NCBI RefSeq assembly: GCF_026151205.1 | Contig: NC_087081.1 | Location: forward strand, 15,288,340 to 15,352,339 | Length of the DNA stretch: 64,000 nt | Direction: 5' to 3' | From: Bolinopsis microptera | Lineage: Eukaryota; Ctenophora; Tentaculata; Lobata; Bolinopsidae | Shown here: one piece after another, positions 35,668-47,100 of the stretch | Numbering within the stretch: the stretch's first letter is position 1 | Layout of the letters: each line of letters begins with the position of its first letter | Notes under the pieces: model-generated | Database searches by the model: none | The model's input: the letters and a program-made list of their open reading frames with translations, nothing else | What the model was told of the DNA's origin: nothing | Translations under genes and position numbers: made by a program

Positions 35668-37498
35668 TTAGACAGTGCAATTTTTGGTGATGTACTTCAA
35701 GAGTTCCACCGTTTCCCTCGTCATCTTAACACCGACAAGACTCCCTGAAAATATAAAGATTGTGTCATTAAATAACAGTATCCTGTGACTGAAAATGTTT
35801 AACACGACCATTTTAAGTAGTCAATAACCAACTATTAGTATTACTAACATCAACAAAATTTACTAAACCCCCAAAATTTGGACTAAGAATTATAAAGATG
35901 TCACTTGTTTACTTATGATTGATATAAAATTAATATAATATTTACTTTAACTTATGATTATTAAATTACCGCTAATTCCGTCCCACATGGTGATGAGTGA
36001 GTTAGCATCCTCTCTTGTGAACACCTTGTTCAGGTACCGCTTGGTATACAGCATTGTCCACGGTCTCTGTTCTGAACACTCATCAGTGTCAATGTGCTTT
36101 AGAAACGTGATGAACTGGTCGGTTATCGTGAACCCGATCATCATCTCTGAAATATGCCAGTTTATTTAAATAAATATGCCAGATTGAATCGATTTATAAT
36201 TTTCCTTTAATCGATTGAGATGAACAATAAAAGTTTCAGATTTTATATCTATTACAATCATATGTTATATTGAAAGCATAGAGAATAGAGATGCTTAGCA
36301 TTGAGCATAGTTCATGATATGACGCACAGAGGATATTTTAAAAACATTTATCAAAATTTAAAATTTTTGAAACACCATATGCAATGATGGTCAAATTTGT
36401 TTACAAATGTTAAGTTGTTTGAGTAATAAAATCATAATTTAATATTATACCAGCTATGTTGTCCCAGCTAGAACGAAGCCGCTCAGCAACTTCTAAAGAG
36501 ATCGTCGTGTTCACGTAGGTGTCCTGGGAGAAAAGATCCCAATCCCAACTTTGACTGGTCTGGTTGCATTGCTCCAACTGTTTCAGGGCCGTTTGAAGAT
36601 TGTCAGCTGTTCTGTTCAAGTTTGTAGATACATTTTCCAGCTGTAGTTCCGTAGAGTTTAGCTTTGTTTGTGTCTGGTTCAGGGTCTGCTCAATGACCTC
36701 TTTTTCCTTAATTGTTTCCTCTAATGTCTGCTCGGATTCCTCCAAAGACTGCTGACATTCTGCCAATAAATGCTTAGTGGCCAAGAGCTCAGCTTCCTTA
36801 CCACATTGATCAGGGATAAATTCTGTAACGGTTCCTGTTCTACTCTTCTTCAACATGTCCTCCCATTTCAGAACACGCACGTCCTCATTTTCATCTTCTA
36901 TAGTAGAACACATACCAGCGTCAGCCATTCTTTTAATTTCTTCTCCAGACAGTTCCTTTGCGTAGACGTTGAGCTGCAACATCTCTCCACCAAATGCATG
37001 ATCGGATCGGGTGAGATAGCTATCACCGTTTCCCAATGTGAAGCTATGGCCAGTTGGAATGGTACTGCCAGGTGTCTGTAACGTACCTAAAAGTGCACCG
37101 TCAGCGTAGTATCTCATGGAGCGGGAGGAAGTGCTAAAAGTCAAACAAGCATGGAACCACGTTCCTTTAGACACCGAGAGCTTGCTTCTAACGTCCAGAT
37201 GACATTTGGTTGCACAGTTGTAATGCCCGTTACTTTCATATCGTACTATATCAGCGCCGTAACTAAAAATTATAGGCCATGTGCCCGATCCAATGTCTCG
37301 TACCCAGCTGCAAACCGACATTTTGTTGGCAAAGGGGCTCATGTCTGAGCTAAACCGTATGTATGAGCCTCCGCCATTGGCAAATTTCAGTCCTTTGATT
37401 TGGTCGGAATAACTGATAGCTTTAACAAAGTGAAATGCTAACACCAGGTACACGAGCAGGGAGAGGATCATCATTCTCTGTAGTTCTGTCAATATCAT
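35668..37498 (-). CDS. Secreted pentraxin-like coiled-coil protein C
   Basis: Exons 36451-37498, 35970-36146 and 35668-35744, all phase 1, giving 433 aa from the first Met or 425 from the MMI pair that is the only start left in gene B. Signal peptide near 9-28; pentraxin/LamG-like domain about 33-197 with Cys63 and Cys118 for the family disulfide, FHAC at 115-118 (the signature Trp is Phe121) and no QEQD, so calcium binding is doubtful. Residues 197-232 repeat the AGMC...WEDML...C pattern of gene D. Coiled coil about 243-310 with six N-x-S/T sequons. Exons 2 and 3 encode a conserved C-terminal module (350-433) with two late cysteines, family unknown. Exon 2 is 177 nt and phase-symmetric. Likely secreted and oligomeric; intact and the best candidate for a working gene of the trio. 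Confidence 0.88.
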
Positions 37499-37624
37499 TA
37501 AATTATATTGTTTGTTAAATGATTATTACATTGAGTACGACAAATTTAGTCTTCCATAAATTTAGTCAAAATATTGACTAAAATTGTTGTAAACCAAATT
37601 TATTGAGACTAAATGTGAGCCGAC

Positions 37625-37810
37625 CTTATTACGTAAATGTGGCACTGTGACACTTGTGGCACTAACATGTGGCACTTGCGACACTCACATGTGGCACTAT
37701 CATATGTAGCATGTGGCACTTGCGGCACTCACATGTGGCACTTGTGGCACTATCATATGTAGCATGTGGTACTTGCGGCACTCACATGTGGCACTTGTGG
37801 CACTATCATG
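37625..37810 (+). repeat. 53-bp-period minisatellite at the 5' end of LINE-1
   Basis: About three units built from ACATGTGGCACTTG and CACTATCATATGTAGC. Its place at the LINE 5' end resembles tandem promoter monomers of some LINEs, but this is only positional. Confidence 0.8.
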
Positions 37811-38404
37811 GCCTATATAATTGCGCGCGCCTTTCGTTGTAAAACTTTTGCTCCCGCCATTTCTACGAAATGTTAACAACTACAACTCACCTGTGGTCAC
37901 GTGATCACATCGGAACATGGAAGAAGAGGCCGCCCAACTTGCTGTCAACTTCTTTCCTTCCAGATAAGTCACTTTACCTTGTAGTGCACTCCCGAAGTAG
38001 TTCCGATCATGTCATTCCATTTCCTTGCAAGTTCCCGGATCTCTCGCCCAACACCCCCTGCAGGGACGGAGCTTCACACGAAACGACGAGTAAACACAAG
38101 CTGGAGTCACACTACTTTGCAAGCTACAAGACGGTGCCGACTTCTTTTCCTTCAGATAAGTTTAACACATCCGTATTGCACTGCCGAAGTAGTACTCCTA
38201 CACCAGTTTTCTCTTTTTCTCCTCCTCGCCTGTCCGACTCCTTTTACAGATCCGGGTGTCTCGACAGCAGAAACGGAACAAGCAAACACGGACAAGTTGG
38301 TGACACCAGGAAGCAACACAAACCTAACGCTGACAACCAAATAACTACACCGTCACATCCCCCACAGTTACAAACTCAAATACTTCCAAATCTGCATCTT
38401 TATA

Positions 38405-41400
38405 ATGACGTATCTACATCAACGTCATCACACTAACCAATCAGCAGGCCCTGTTCCCACAATTAGTGTGCCCCGACGAGAATCGAACCTGCATCATCAC
38501 GATTCCGACGCATTGCATTATTACGTCATAACACTTGTTTATTACGTCAAATTTCTGCTTGTGTCCAGTTCTTCGTGTACCCCAGCTAGTGAAACGCGGA
38601 AAACTTTGAAGGGATGCAAAAAGCTGCTGCTCGGGTGGAGCTTATCCACAGTCCCCCCACCCAGCCCTGACGAGGATACCACTCCCCCAAGGACCCGGGT
38701 GTTAGTCCTGAAATCTCACAGGATATATAGTAATGACCTCTCACTGCTCACTTCCGGCATGTGCAGCACTGAGCAGTTAGTACACTACACAAGTTCATCG
38801 ACTATACACGATCTGGAGTACATTCGATCAATACCCCGGGGCTTTGAGTCAGGAGTATCACAGAATGCACCGAATTACAAAACGGTGTACAGTTCGGATG
38901 CATCACGTGATCTGTTCGATGAGGGTGTTTTATCCTGTCCAAACGTCCCAGCTGAACATCTCACGTACATTGAGTGTACAGTATATGGTAACTTACCTAA
39001 CTCACTCGATCAAGCGAAACTAGAACTAGGCCTAGAAGCACGAGGCGAGCGCGGGCGCACGCTAACTACATCACGTGACGCTGGATTAACATCATTAGCG
39101 AAAAAGCGTCGCCATGACAACGCGTACTCCCCTACGATTTCTAGTAAACGTAAGCGCATACCAACCACGCTACGTTATCGGCAGGCTGACAGTGTATCTT
39201 ATCTCCACATCAGCGGGGATCTGTTTCTTGATTGCAGCTCTCATTTGTTAGTTGACAGCTTGCTCTTCGTTTGTGTCCCTTCAGGACTTCTACTTGTGAA
39301 TTACCCTTATAATCAAGTTTCTGCTGCTGCTTCTCAAGATGACCTGTTCAGGGCTTCTAAGGACCTGTCAGACTCGGAGGGAAGTGGAAGCACTGGAGAG
39401 AGTTCCAACAGCAGTTCCTCTAACAACTCCTCCAGTGCAGCAGCGGCATCAAAGTCAGAAAGAGAACAGATCCAAAGCAGAGGAGCATTGTCTAACGGAT
39501 CCCGTAGCATCACCACTGGATCAAACGGAAATGGAGACGGGAATGACGAGGAGGATGAAAACAATAAAAGATCTCGCTTACTCCATGAATGCGAGTCTAG
39601 TGTGACAACTGATCAGGAAGATAAAGAAGAAGACACTGGTCATACTTCTGGAGGAGACGGAAGTAATGAAGGGAAAAGCTCATCACACAGCTCTTCTGCA
39701 GACGACAATATGAATAAAACTAGAAGGAACCAAGTTAAGAGCAGAGGAGCACTTTTTAACGGTTCACGTAATAGTTCTCTGAGCTCCAGTTATAGAGAGG
39801 ACGACAATGAAGAAAAGAATAACAGAAACGGACCACGGCTGCTACACCAGTGCAATGATATTGCCTTGAAGGAGCCAGAAATTAAAAATTTCAGCCCACA
39901 AAATGCTGTACTGGACCGAATGTCACTGACTTTGAAAGAACATAATAACACTAGCCAACACCAAAATGTTCAGGCTATTACTGCCAACTCTACCCAGATA
40001 GACCACAGCCAACTAGCAAACCCGATGTTTGATATGTCTGTGCTCCATGGGATCTCCAAAATATCGTACTCGTTTTGGGAGTCAGCGAAGAATGTAACCC
40101 TGTTCGGCAGAGGTAGAAACGTTAGTGAGGTGAGTGACATATCAATTAGTAGGGAACTATGCGACCTGTCTGACATCGCCGAGTTATCTTTGAACATAAC
40201 CATTCAAAACACCACAGTACTGGAGGACAGTGTACATGAGAACAAAAAACAAAAATCTAAAGATGAACCAGAAGATGGTGGTTTTGAAGCGAAACACACA
40301 GATGAAAGAAATAATATCTACACTGGACTCGCCAACCCAGAGATAACGCCTATCGGGATCCCACATAGATCGAGGTGCTCTAGGATCAGAACTAGATCGG
40401 AGTGTTCTCCCTTGATTAGAGCTGGGCCCTATGATGTGCCACTGGATATTATCCTAAGGAAAAAACAAAGAGCGAACAGGAAAACCCAAGCCACTCACCA
40501 TAATGAGACGCCAACCAGCAAAAGGAGGAGAAACTGGTCGGAATCATTTAGTTCTAAGGACTCCCCTGGTAAAATAAATGAAATAGACTGCGTTCGGGTA
40601 AGGGACTCGGGTCTTTACGACAGCAGCAACGGATTGGGAAGTTACTTTCACTTGGAACATAACTATCTTGACAACCAAGATACCGGAAAGATCGACAAGG
40701 AGAGACTGCTTTTAGAAATAAGGAAGGCTCTATCAATACCAGGAAATGAGTCACAGTCATTTGGAGCAGACAGATCAGCAAGCCTAGTGTGGAACGAAGA
40801 GGAGATTGAAGCCGTCTCACGTTCCCATACATATGGTCAATCACCACACCCAATCGACCAGAGGAACTGCTTGATGTATCTGCTAGGCAGAATGATCAAT
40901 CACTCAACCCGGTTGCAGCCAATCAAACCTATCTTTAATGGACTGAAGATCACATTATTGCCTGATAAGACTGAAAAGTTTCCTGCTGAAACCCTAATGG
41001 ATAGTATAGGACAGCCGCTCATTCTTTTGCATCTAGGCAACACCAGTAGAAGTGTCAATATCATATCGAAGAAATCTGACCCTCACAGGCTTAAGGTATA
41101 CGACGTTTTACTGGAAAACTTCTCCCTTCTTACCATATTTCCAGACACCTATCGTCACATGAACATCAGCTTAGCTAGTGAAGGAAACCTTTCGGGAGAC
41201 AATGCCGGCCCACATATACTCATATCGCCATGCTTCATCCCACCGAGTGAGCCTCTCGAATCAAACGAAGGTGGGACGTTATCTGATGATGTTGGTATTG
41301 ATGATGACCCTAAGGAAACAGATGCTGAGGACCATGATAACCTCAAAAAGACAGATGCTGAATACGATGCTAACTCGAAGGAGTCAGCTGATGGTAATTC

Positions 41401-44167
41401 GAAGGAGACATCTGATGAGGACGATGATAACTCGTGGGAGACAGCTGATGAGAACTCGAAAGAGAAAGTTGCTGTAGCGAGTAATGACAAGGAAGGAACA
41501 TCCATTCTGGAGACAATATCACTCTGTCTCATAAAAATGGACGACCCCGTCACTGATTGTACACTGTTATCTGATAATGAAACAGTAAAATGTGAAAAGG
41601 GAACTAAACCAGTGAGCCTTGTGATGGAAGCAAGCACCAATTGCGATGGTGCAGGACCGATTCTATCGTACCCCAAAGAACACGATCATATTGAAATTAC
41701 CCAACGTTCTGATGTGCATGACAAACAGGACACTTCGATTGATCACCCAGAGGAAGTAGCATTTGATGATACAACCGACGATATTCAAGGATCTGTATTT
41801 CGTAATAAGGTGACAGCTGTTGATCCTGAAAAAAAGGATTCAACTTCAACCAACAGTGCTGATCCCTCTGTTACTGAATCAGTGAGTCTCCCTGATAAAG
41901 AGGACACTACGATCGACCACCCGGAAAAAGAAGCATCTGAGGATACAACCGATGGCCCTAAATTGACTAAACTGTTTCTGAGGAAAGAAACATTGGTCCA
42001 ACTTGCGGACCGCAACTCAAAAAGCAAAATTGTCGATTGGGTGAAGTTATGCCACATGAGGGTGGCGCACACCGCTGAGCTAAATAGGAAGATGGTTCTT
42101 GAGCACCTTATAGATGCTTCGCAAGGAAAAGTGAAGCTTCAACCGAGTCTGATCGAGAAACTTGTCAAGAAACTCAACGATGACGCAGTTTCTGCCGAAC
42201 TGATGAACATAGGTCTAAAAGTGCCGAAAAATGCAAGAATGCGCAAGGGTGCTCTCGAGACTTATCTCAATAATGAGTTTAGTACTCTTAACACAAGTGA
42301 TTACAATGAAACCTGTCATTTGGAAGAGAGTCGAATTGGAAGCCCTAAGACTAAAAAACAAAAGGGAAAAGGAACTAAGACCAGTAAAAAACCCAAAGCG
42401 ATCAAGAAACACGGTAAAACCGAAGTATCAGTTGACCCTGATAAAAACACGCAAGCCGGTGTGACTACAAGAAATGATATGCCGATAGAAACTGACATAA
42501 CTAAAGCAGCTGAATCTGTTCTTGAACCCTCTCCGCCAGACTTAATGAACGAAGAGGATACCAAGGATAGTAAAAATTCCAATGACTCCTCCGAGTAAGA
42601 TTTAGAGACTAACAGCAGTTCAAACATACTAGAGAACGCTACTAAACCGCGAGTTGAGACTGAAAAGAAGAATAAGAAGAAATCAGAAAAGAAAAGTACC
42701 AAGAATGAAGCTAACTGTCCAAAAAAAACAGAGACTGTAAAAGCCCCACACTCTCAAAATGCCCCAGTATTTCCGGGCAAGGAACTCATGAAACCACTAA
42801 AAACCTTGGAAACGAGTTTGTTAAAGATCCAAAATAATGTCTCTTGTCAAGAAGAGCAAATCAGGCTCCTTCAAGAAAAAGATCAAGGCCACGTGAAAAT
42901 CGCTAAAACGAGCGAGTGTCTCTGTCAGACAGAGTTAACTGAGCTCAGAAGCCAGATGGACACTCTGCTGCAAATTATAGAAGTCCAACAAGGAACTCTA
43001 CTGCAGCTGACTGAGATGAAAGATGAAATAAATCTTATGAAAGAGCGAATTGCTGAAATCCCAGAACTTGTGCAAGCTGCGCTCATGGCCAAAAGGGTCC
43101 AGAGAACCATAATAGACAATGAACACACGTATAGTAAAAGAGCCCACCATGGGACCGAAGATTCAGCAGTGGAAATGGCCGGCCTTGGAGTTGTGATAAA
43201 CTCAGATAAAATCGACGTATCAGATCACGTCGAGGTTGTAACAGAGCATGAGTTTATCCCCAACTCTCCACCTAAATCTATACCCGTCATTGCGAGCGAA
43301 CATAGTCGGGCAGATTCATTAAATTTCCCCATCAACTATGACCCGGGAACATACCAGCATGTCAATAAACCTGCATCTACTGAGACTCAGATGCCAAACC
43401 CAGAAGTAATCGATGCCACTATCAAAACGATCCCAATGCCATGTGCAACAACAAATATTTCTGAGATTCCTGTAAGTGAAACAGAAACCTCTGATCCACT
43501 CATATCAGAGAACGATGTTGGATTGGGTTGGACACTGATGGAAAAGCGCAGAAAAGAGAAAACCCCGACTAATAACAAACGAAAATGTTTAATAGTGCAT
43601 GATCATTTTTTCGAAGACTTTGCGAGTTCAAAGTTCACATCAGCTTTCTACATTGATCGACATAAAGTAAAGTCCATCAGTAGTATTCTCAGTCGAGGTG
43701 GGCTAATCTCTTAGGCGCGTAATCTAAAATCAGACCTTATTTATATTCACGCTGGACTGGAAGATTTGTATAAAAACAAAACCACCCCAAAAGACCTCAT
43801 TGCAAATTACAAAAAAATTGTATATGATCTATTGGAATCTACATCAGCTAAAGTATGCATTTCGCTGATGATCCCAATACCAGGATTACCGGACATAAAT
43901 GAAGACATATTATACGTTAACAAAGAAGTTTCGAACTTTGTCTCGTACTTAAGAAGGCGAGGAAACTTTGCAGACAGAATATACTGCTCTTGTAACGAAC
44001 GTCTTGGAGGATTCGTTACAAGACTAACCAACTCCCAAAATAGAGACCTCTCTATTAACGAGAACGGAAAGAGGTTACTCTGGTTGAGGCTCAAAGATTG
44101 CTTCTATAGATGCCTTGACCTACCGAACCCTAGCTCACTCTCAAAGGAACGGACTCCAAATGAATAA
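38405..44167 (+). pseudogene. LINE-1 ORF1, two in-frame stops
   Basis: One reading frame of 1921 codons broken only by TAA (42596-42598) and TAG (43712-43714). From the N-terminus: Ser- and acid-rich region with a roughly 60-residue duplicated motif (SRGAL-x-NGSR ... RLLH-x-C at about 39475 and 39738); residues about 820-945, which by strand pattern and order resemble an AlkB-type 2OG-Fe(II) dioxygenase with its iron ligands replaced (weak, inferred); an acidic NSKET-type repeat (about 41300-41470); a short SAP-like helix pair (about 42180-42280); coiled coil (42788-43080); and an SGNH-esterase-like region (43585-44130) in which the GxND block reads HAGLEDL and the GDS block reads HDH, so the nucleophile appears lost. 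Start uncertain; Met at 38405 opens the frame, inner Mets are possible. Confidence 0.65.
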
Positions 44168-47100
44168 AACACACAGATTGCCTCCTGTCGCACAAAAGGT
44201 CACTATGCTCAAAAACCTCCCTATTTTATCATGGAACATCCACGACTCGGTTATGAGCCAAGAAGGGCCCAAAATGGAAGACAGTGACTTTGTCAACATC
44301 CTGACACAAAGCAGCGTCTTTTGCCTGCAAGAAACCAAACAGGAATTTTTTCTCCCCAACTATGAGTGCTTCAACAGCACAAGAAAAGGCTCTCGATCGG
44401 GTGGAATTTGCATTGGGGTACATCGCTCAATTTCAAAACAAGTAAAGCTAGTCAAAACAAATTGCCCTGACTTCCAAGCTATTACTTTCTATCCCAATGA
44501 TATGGAAAACAAGTTCACCATGATCAATGTCTACGACTCACCAGAGCAGTCGTCGTACAAGTCAAAACGCAAGGCTGGAGTTGGCTCCCCTTACATGACA
44601 ACATTAGAGCACCTCCTTGACTTTAAAGCTCAGAATCCCAATCTTGGCAAGATCTTGCTGGTGGGTGACCTAAATGCCCGTACTGGAAACACAAACTTCG
44701 ACTTTGAAGATGACGACCCTAACTCTGAACCAGATGAAATCCCCTCCAGCCATCCAAAGACTAGCGGGAGAGTAAGCAAGGATCAAGTACTTAACTCTAG
44801 GGGTAACCTACTGTTAGATTTCCTCGCTTGTAATCGACTATCGCTGCTAAATGGTAATACACTGGGAGACATCTTTGGGGAATATACCTCTGTCAACTAC
44901 AATGGTGCCAGCGTAGTTGACTATATGGCAGTCACACCTGAATTGTTGGAATCAGTGCTGTCATTCCAAGTGCAGAATCTTAACAAATTTTCTGACCACA
45001 AGCCGTGCATCTGCAAAATAAAGCACAAACACAACTTGGTTGATGCAGAGGATCTACTTGAAACACTAGAAGACGCACCTAAAAAATACAAATGGGATAA
45101 TGAGGACGAGAAACTTCAATTTCAGTTTCATGCGATCCAGAATTCGCCAGAATTTGTTCAGAAAATAACCCGAATCGCGGAAACCCAATGCACAGACAGA
45201 GAACAAGTTTTGTGTCTTAATGAAGAACTCGTATCTATCTTCCAAGACATTGCCGATGTTATTCTTCCGACAAAGGGTCCGAGGAACAAGCCAGATAGGA
45301 AAATAGTGAGCGGAAAAAGAAAAAGGAGACAAAGGATGAAGCCCAAAGCTCCATGGTTTGATGTAAGTTGTATAAACGGCAAACGGGAGTTGAACAAACT
45401 GTCCAAAAGTTACGGCAAAAATCCTACGAATAAAAAACTCAGAGACTCTTACTATGAAAGTCGACGATCATATCGGAAACTCATAAAACTTAAAAAGTCT
45501 GCATTCATAGAGGACCTATGTAGTGACATCGAACGAGGCAAAAATATTAACTGGTCCCGTTTCAAGAGGCTTAAAGATATGAAGACAAATGGAAGCAAAT
45601 TGGACGTCTTTGATATGCTTAACTTCAGCAAATTCTTCAAAGAGCTGTATAGTAAACCATCGATCAGCCCTAAGAAAATAAAAGAACTACAAGACGAAAT
45701 GGACAGAGATGCCACCCAGCAAACACTCACAGAAATCCTTGACCAAGACATAAGCTCCGAAGAACTGTTGGCTTGTACTCGAGTGCTCAAGAAAGGGAAA
45801 GCAGTGTCGGAGGATTTAATCCCTAATGAATTTCTCAAACTCTCTGGAAAACATATGCAGTGCGCTATACTGCATATCTTTAACCTATGTTTATCACACA
45901 GAGTTTATCCCTGGGGAACATCTGTTGTGACGCCTCTGCACAAAAAAGGCAACATCTACGATCCCAACAACTATAGGGCAATTGCAGTAGCCAGCAACGT
46001 GGGAAAACTGTTTGCAAGTATTCTCCTCCAGAGACTTATAAAATTCCGTGCTGAGACAAACCCTGACACCCCCAATCAACTGGGGTTTTGCAAAAACGCG
46101 CAAACAGCAGATCATATATTGACACTGTCGACTTGCATAGAAAAATATGTAAAAGCTAACAAAGGCAGATTGTTCTCCTGTTTTGTTGACTACGCCAAAG
46201 CGTTTGATACAGTCTGCCGGGAGGCACTCTTGTACAAACTCTGGAAACTAGGCATCAAAGGAAGATTCTTTGGTTGCATGGAGTTCATGTACACAAACTC
46301 CAAAGCAAAAATCAAGCTCTTGAACAAGCTCTCTGAAAAGATCGATGTTCTTTGCGGGACTGAACAAGGACACCCCATGTCTCCAGAACTCTTCAAATGC
46401 TTCATACACCAACTATCAGAAGACCCTAAAAACCTTGTCGAAGTACCGTTACTGAAAAGTACTAGAGTAACCCACCTCCTCTGGGCCGATGACCTGATTC
46501 TGTTGGCTCTCGATCAAGAGAGTCTTCAAAGAATGTTAGAAGTTTTACACACCTACTGTCAAGAGTGGGGGTTATCGGTTAACATATCAAAAACAGCAAT
46601 TATGGTGTTTAACCGGGCAGGACGGGTGCTCAAGGACAGTACTAATTTTGTCTACGGGGAAATGACCTTGCCATCAGTGCGTGAGTACACATATCTTGGA
46701 ATTACGTTCACACTCACGGGATCATTAAAACTTGCTCAGATAAAGCTTAGACAAAAAGGGCTCCGGAGCTACTTCTCTCTCAAGAGTATGCTTGACCTTC
46801 GATACCTCCGGAAGACAACTGTGTTTAAGCTTTTCGACACTCTGATTGTTCCTGTTCAATCCTACGGGTGTCAGATCTGGCTTCCCATGACAAATTTCAT
46901 GTCTATCTTTGCTTCGGGGAGTTATCCGGCTACTCAGGATACAGCAAAAGACCCCCTGGAGAAAGTTCACCTATCATTTATGAAATGGACTATGAATGTC
47001 AACAAATCGACTTCAAACACCGCTGTGTGGGGTGACACTGGAAGATACCCGCTTGCCATCGAGCTTACGTCCCAAGTCTATAGCTACCTCGGGAGGTTGG

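Larger units (their letters stand above)
27597..37613. repeat. Segmental duplication, copy 2 (partner 1641-8410)
   Basis: Direct, collinear copy of 1641-8410 ending in intact gene C. It has gained two insertions not found in copy 1: 29514-29929 and the TIR element 30275-34881. Homology breaks at 37613, where LINE-1 begins. Confidence 0.85.

Noticed and set aside
37870-38436. 188-codon frame in the LINE-1 leader as a separate gene
   Set aside because: Ser/Thr/Pro-rich chance frame overlapping the start of ORF1 in another phase; no domain; more likely 5' UTR.
38152-42702. Minus-strand and overlapping frames across LINE-1 ORF1
   Set aside because: Shadows of the long plus-strand frame with Ser/Leu-biased antisense composition.
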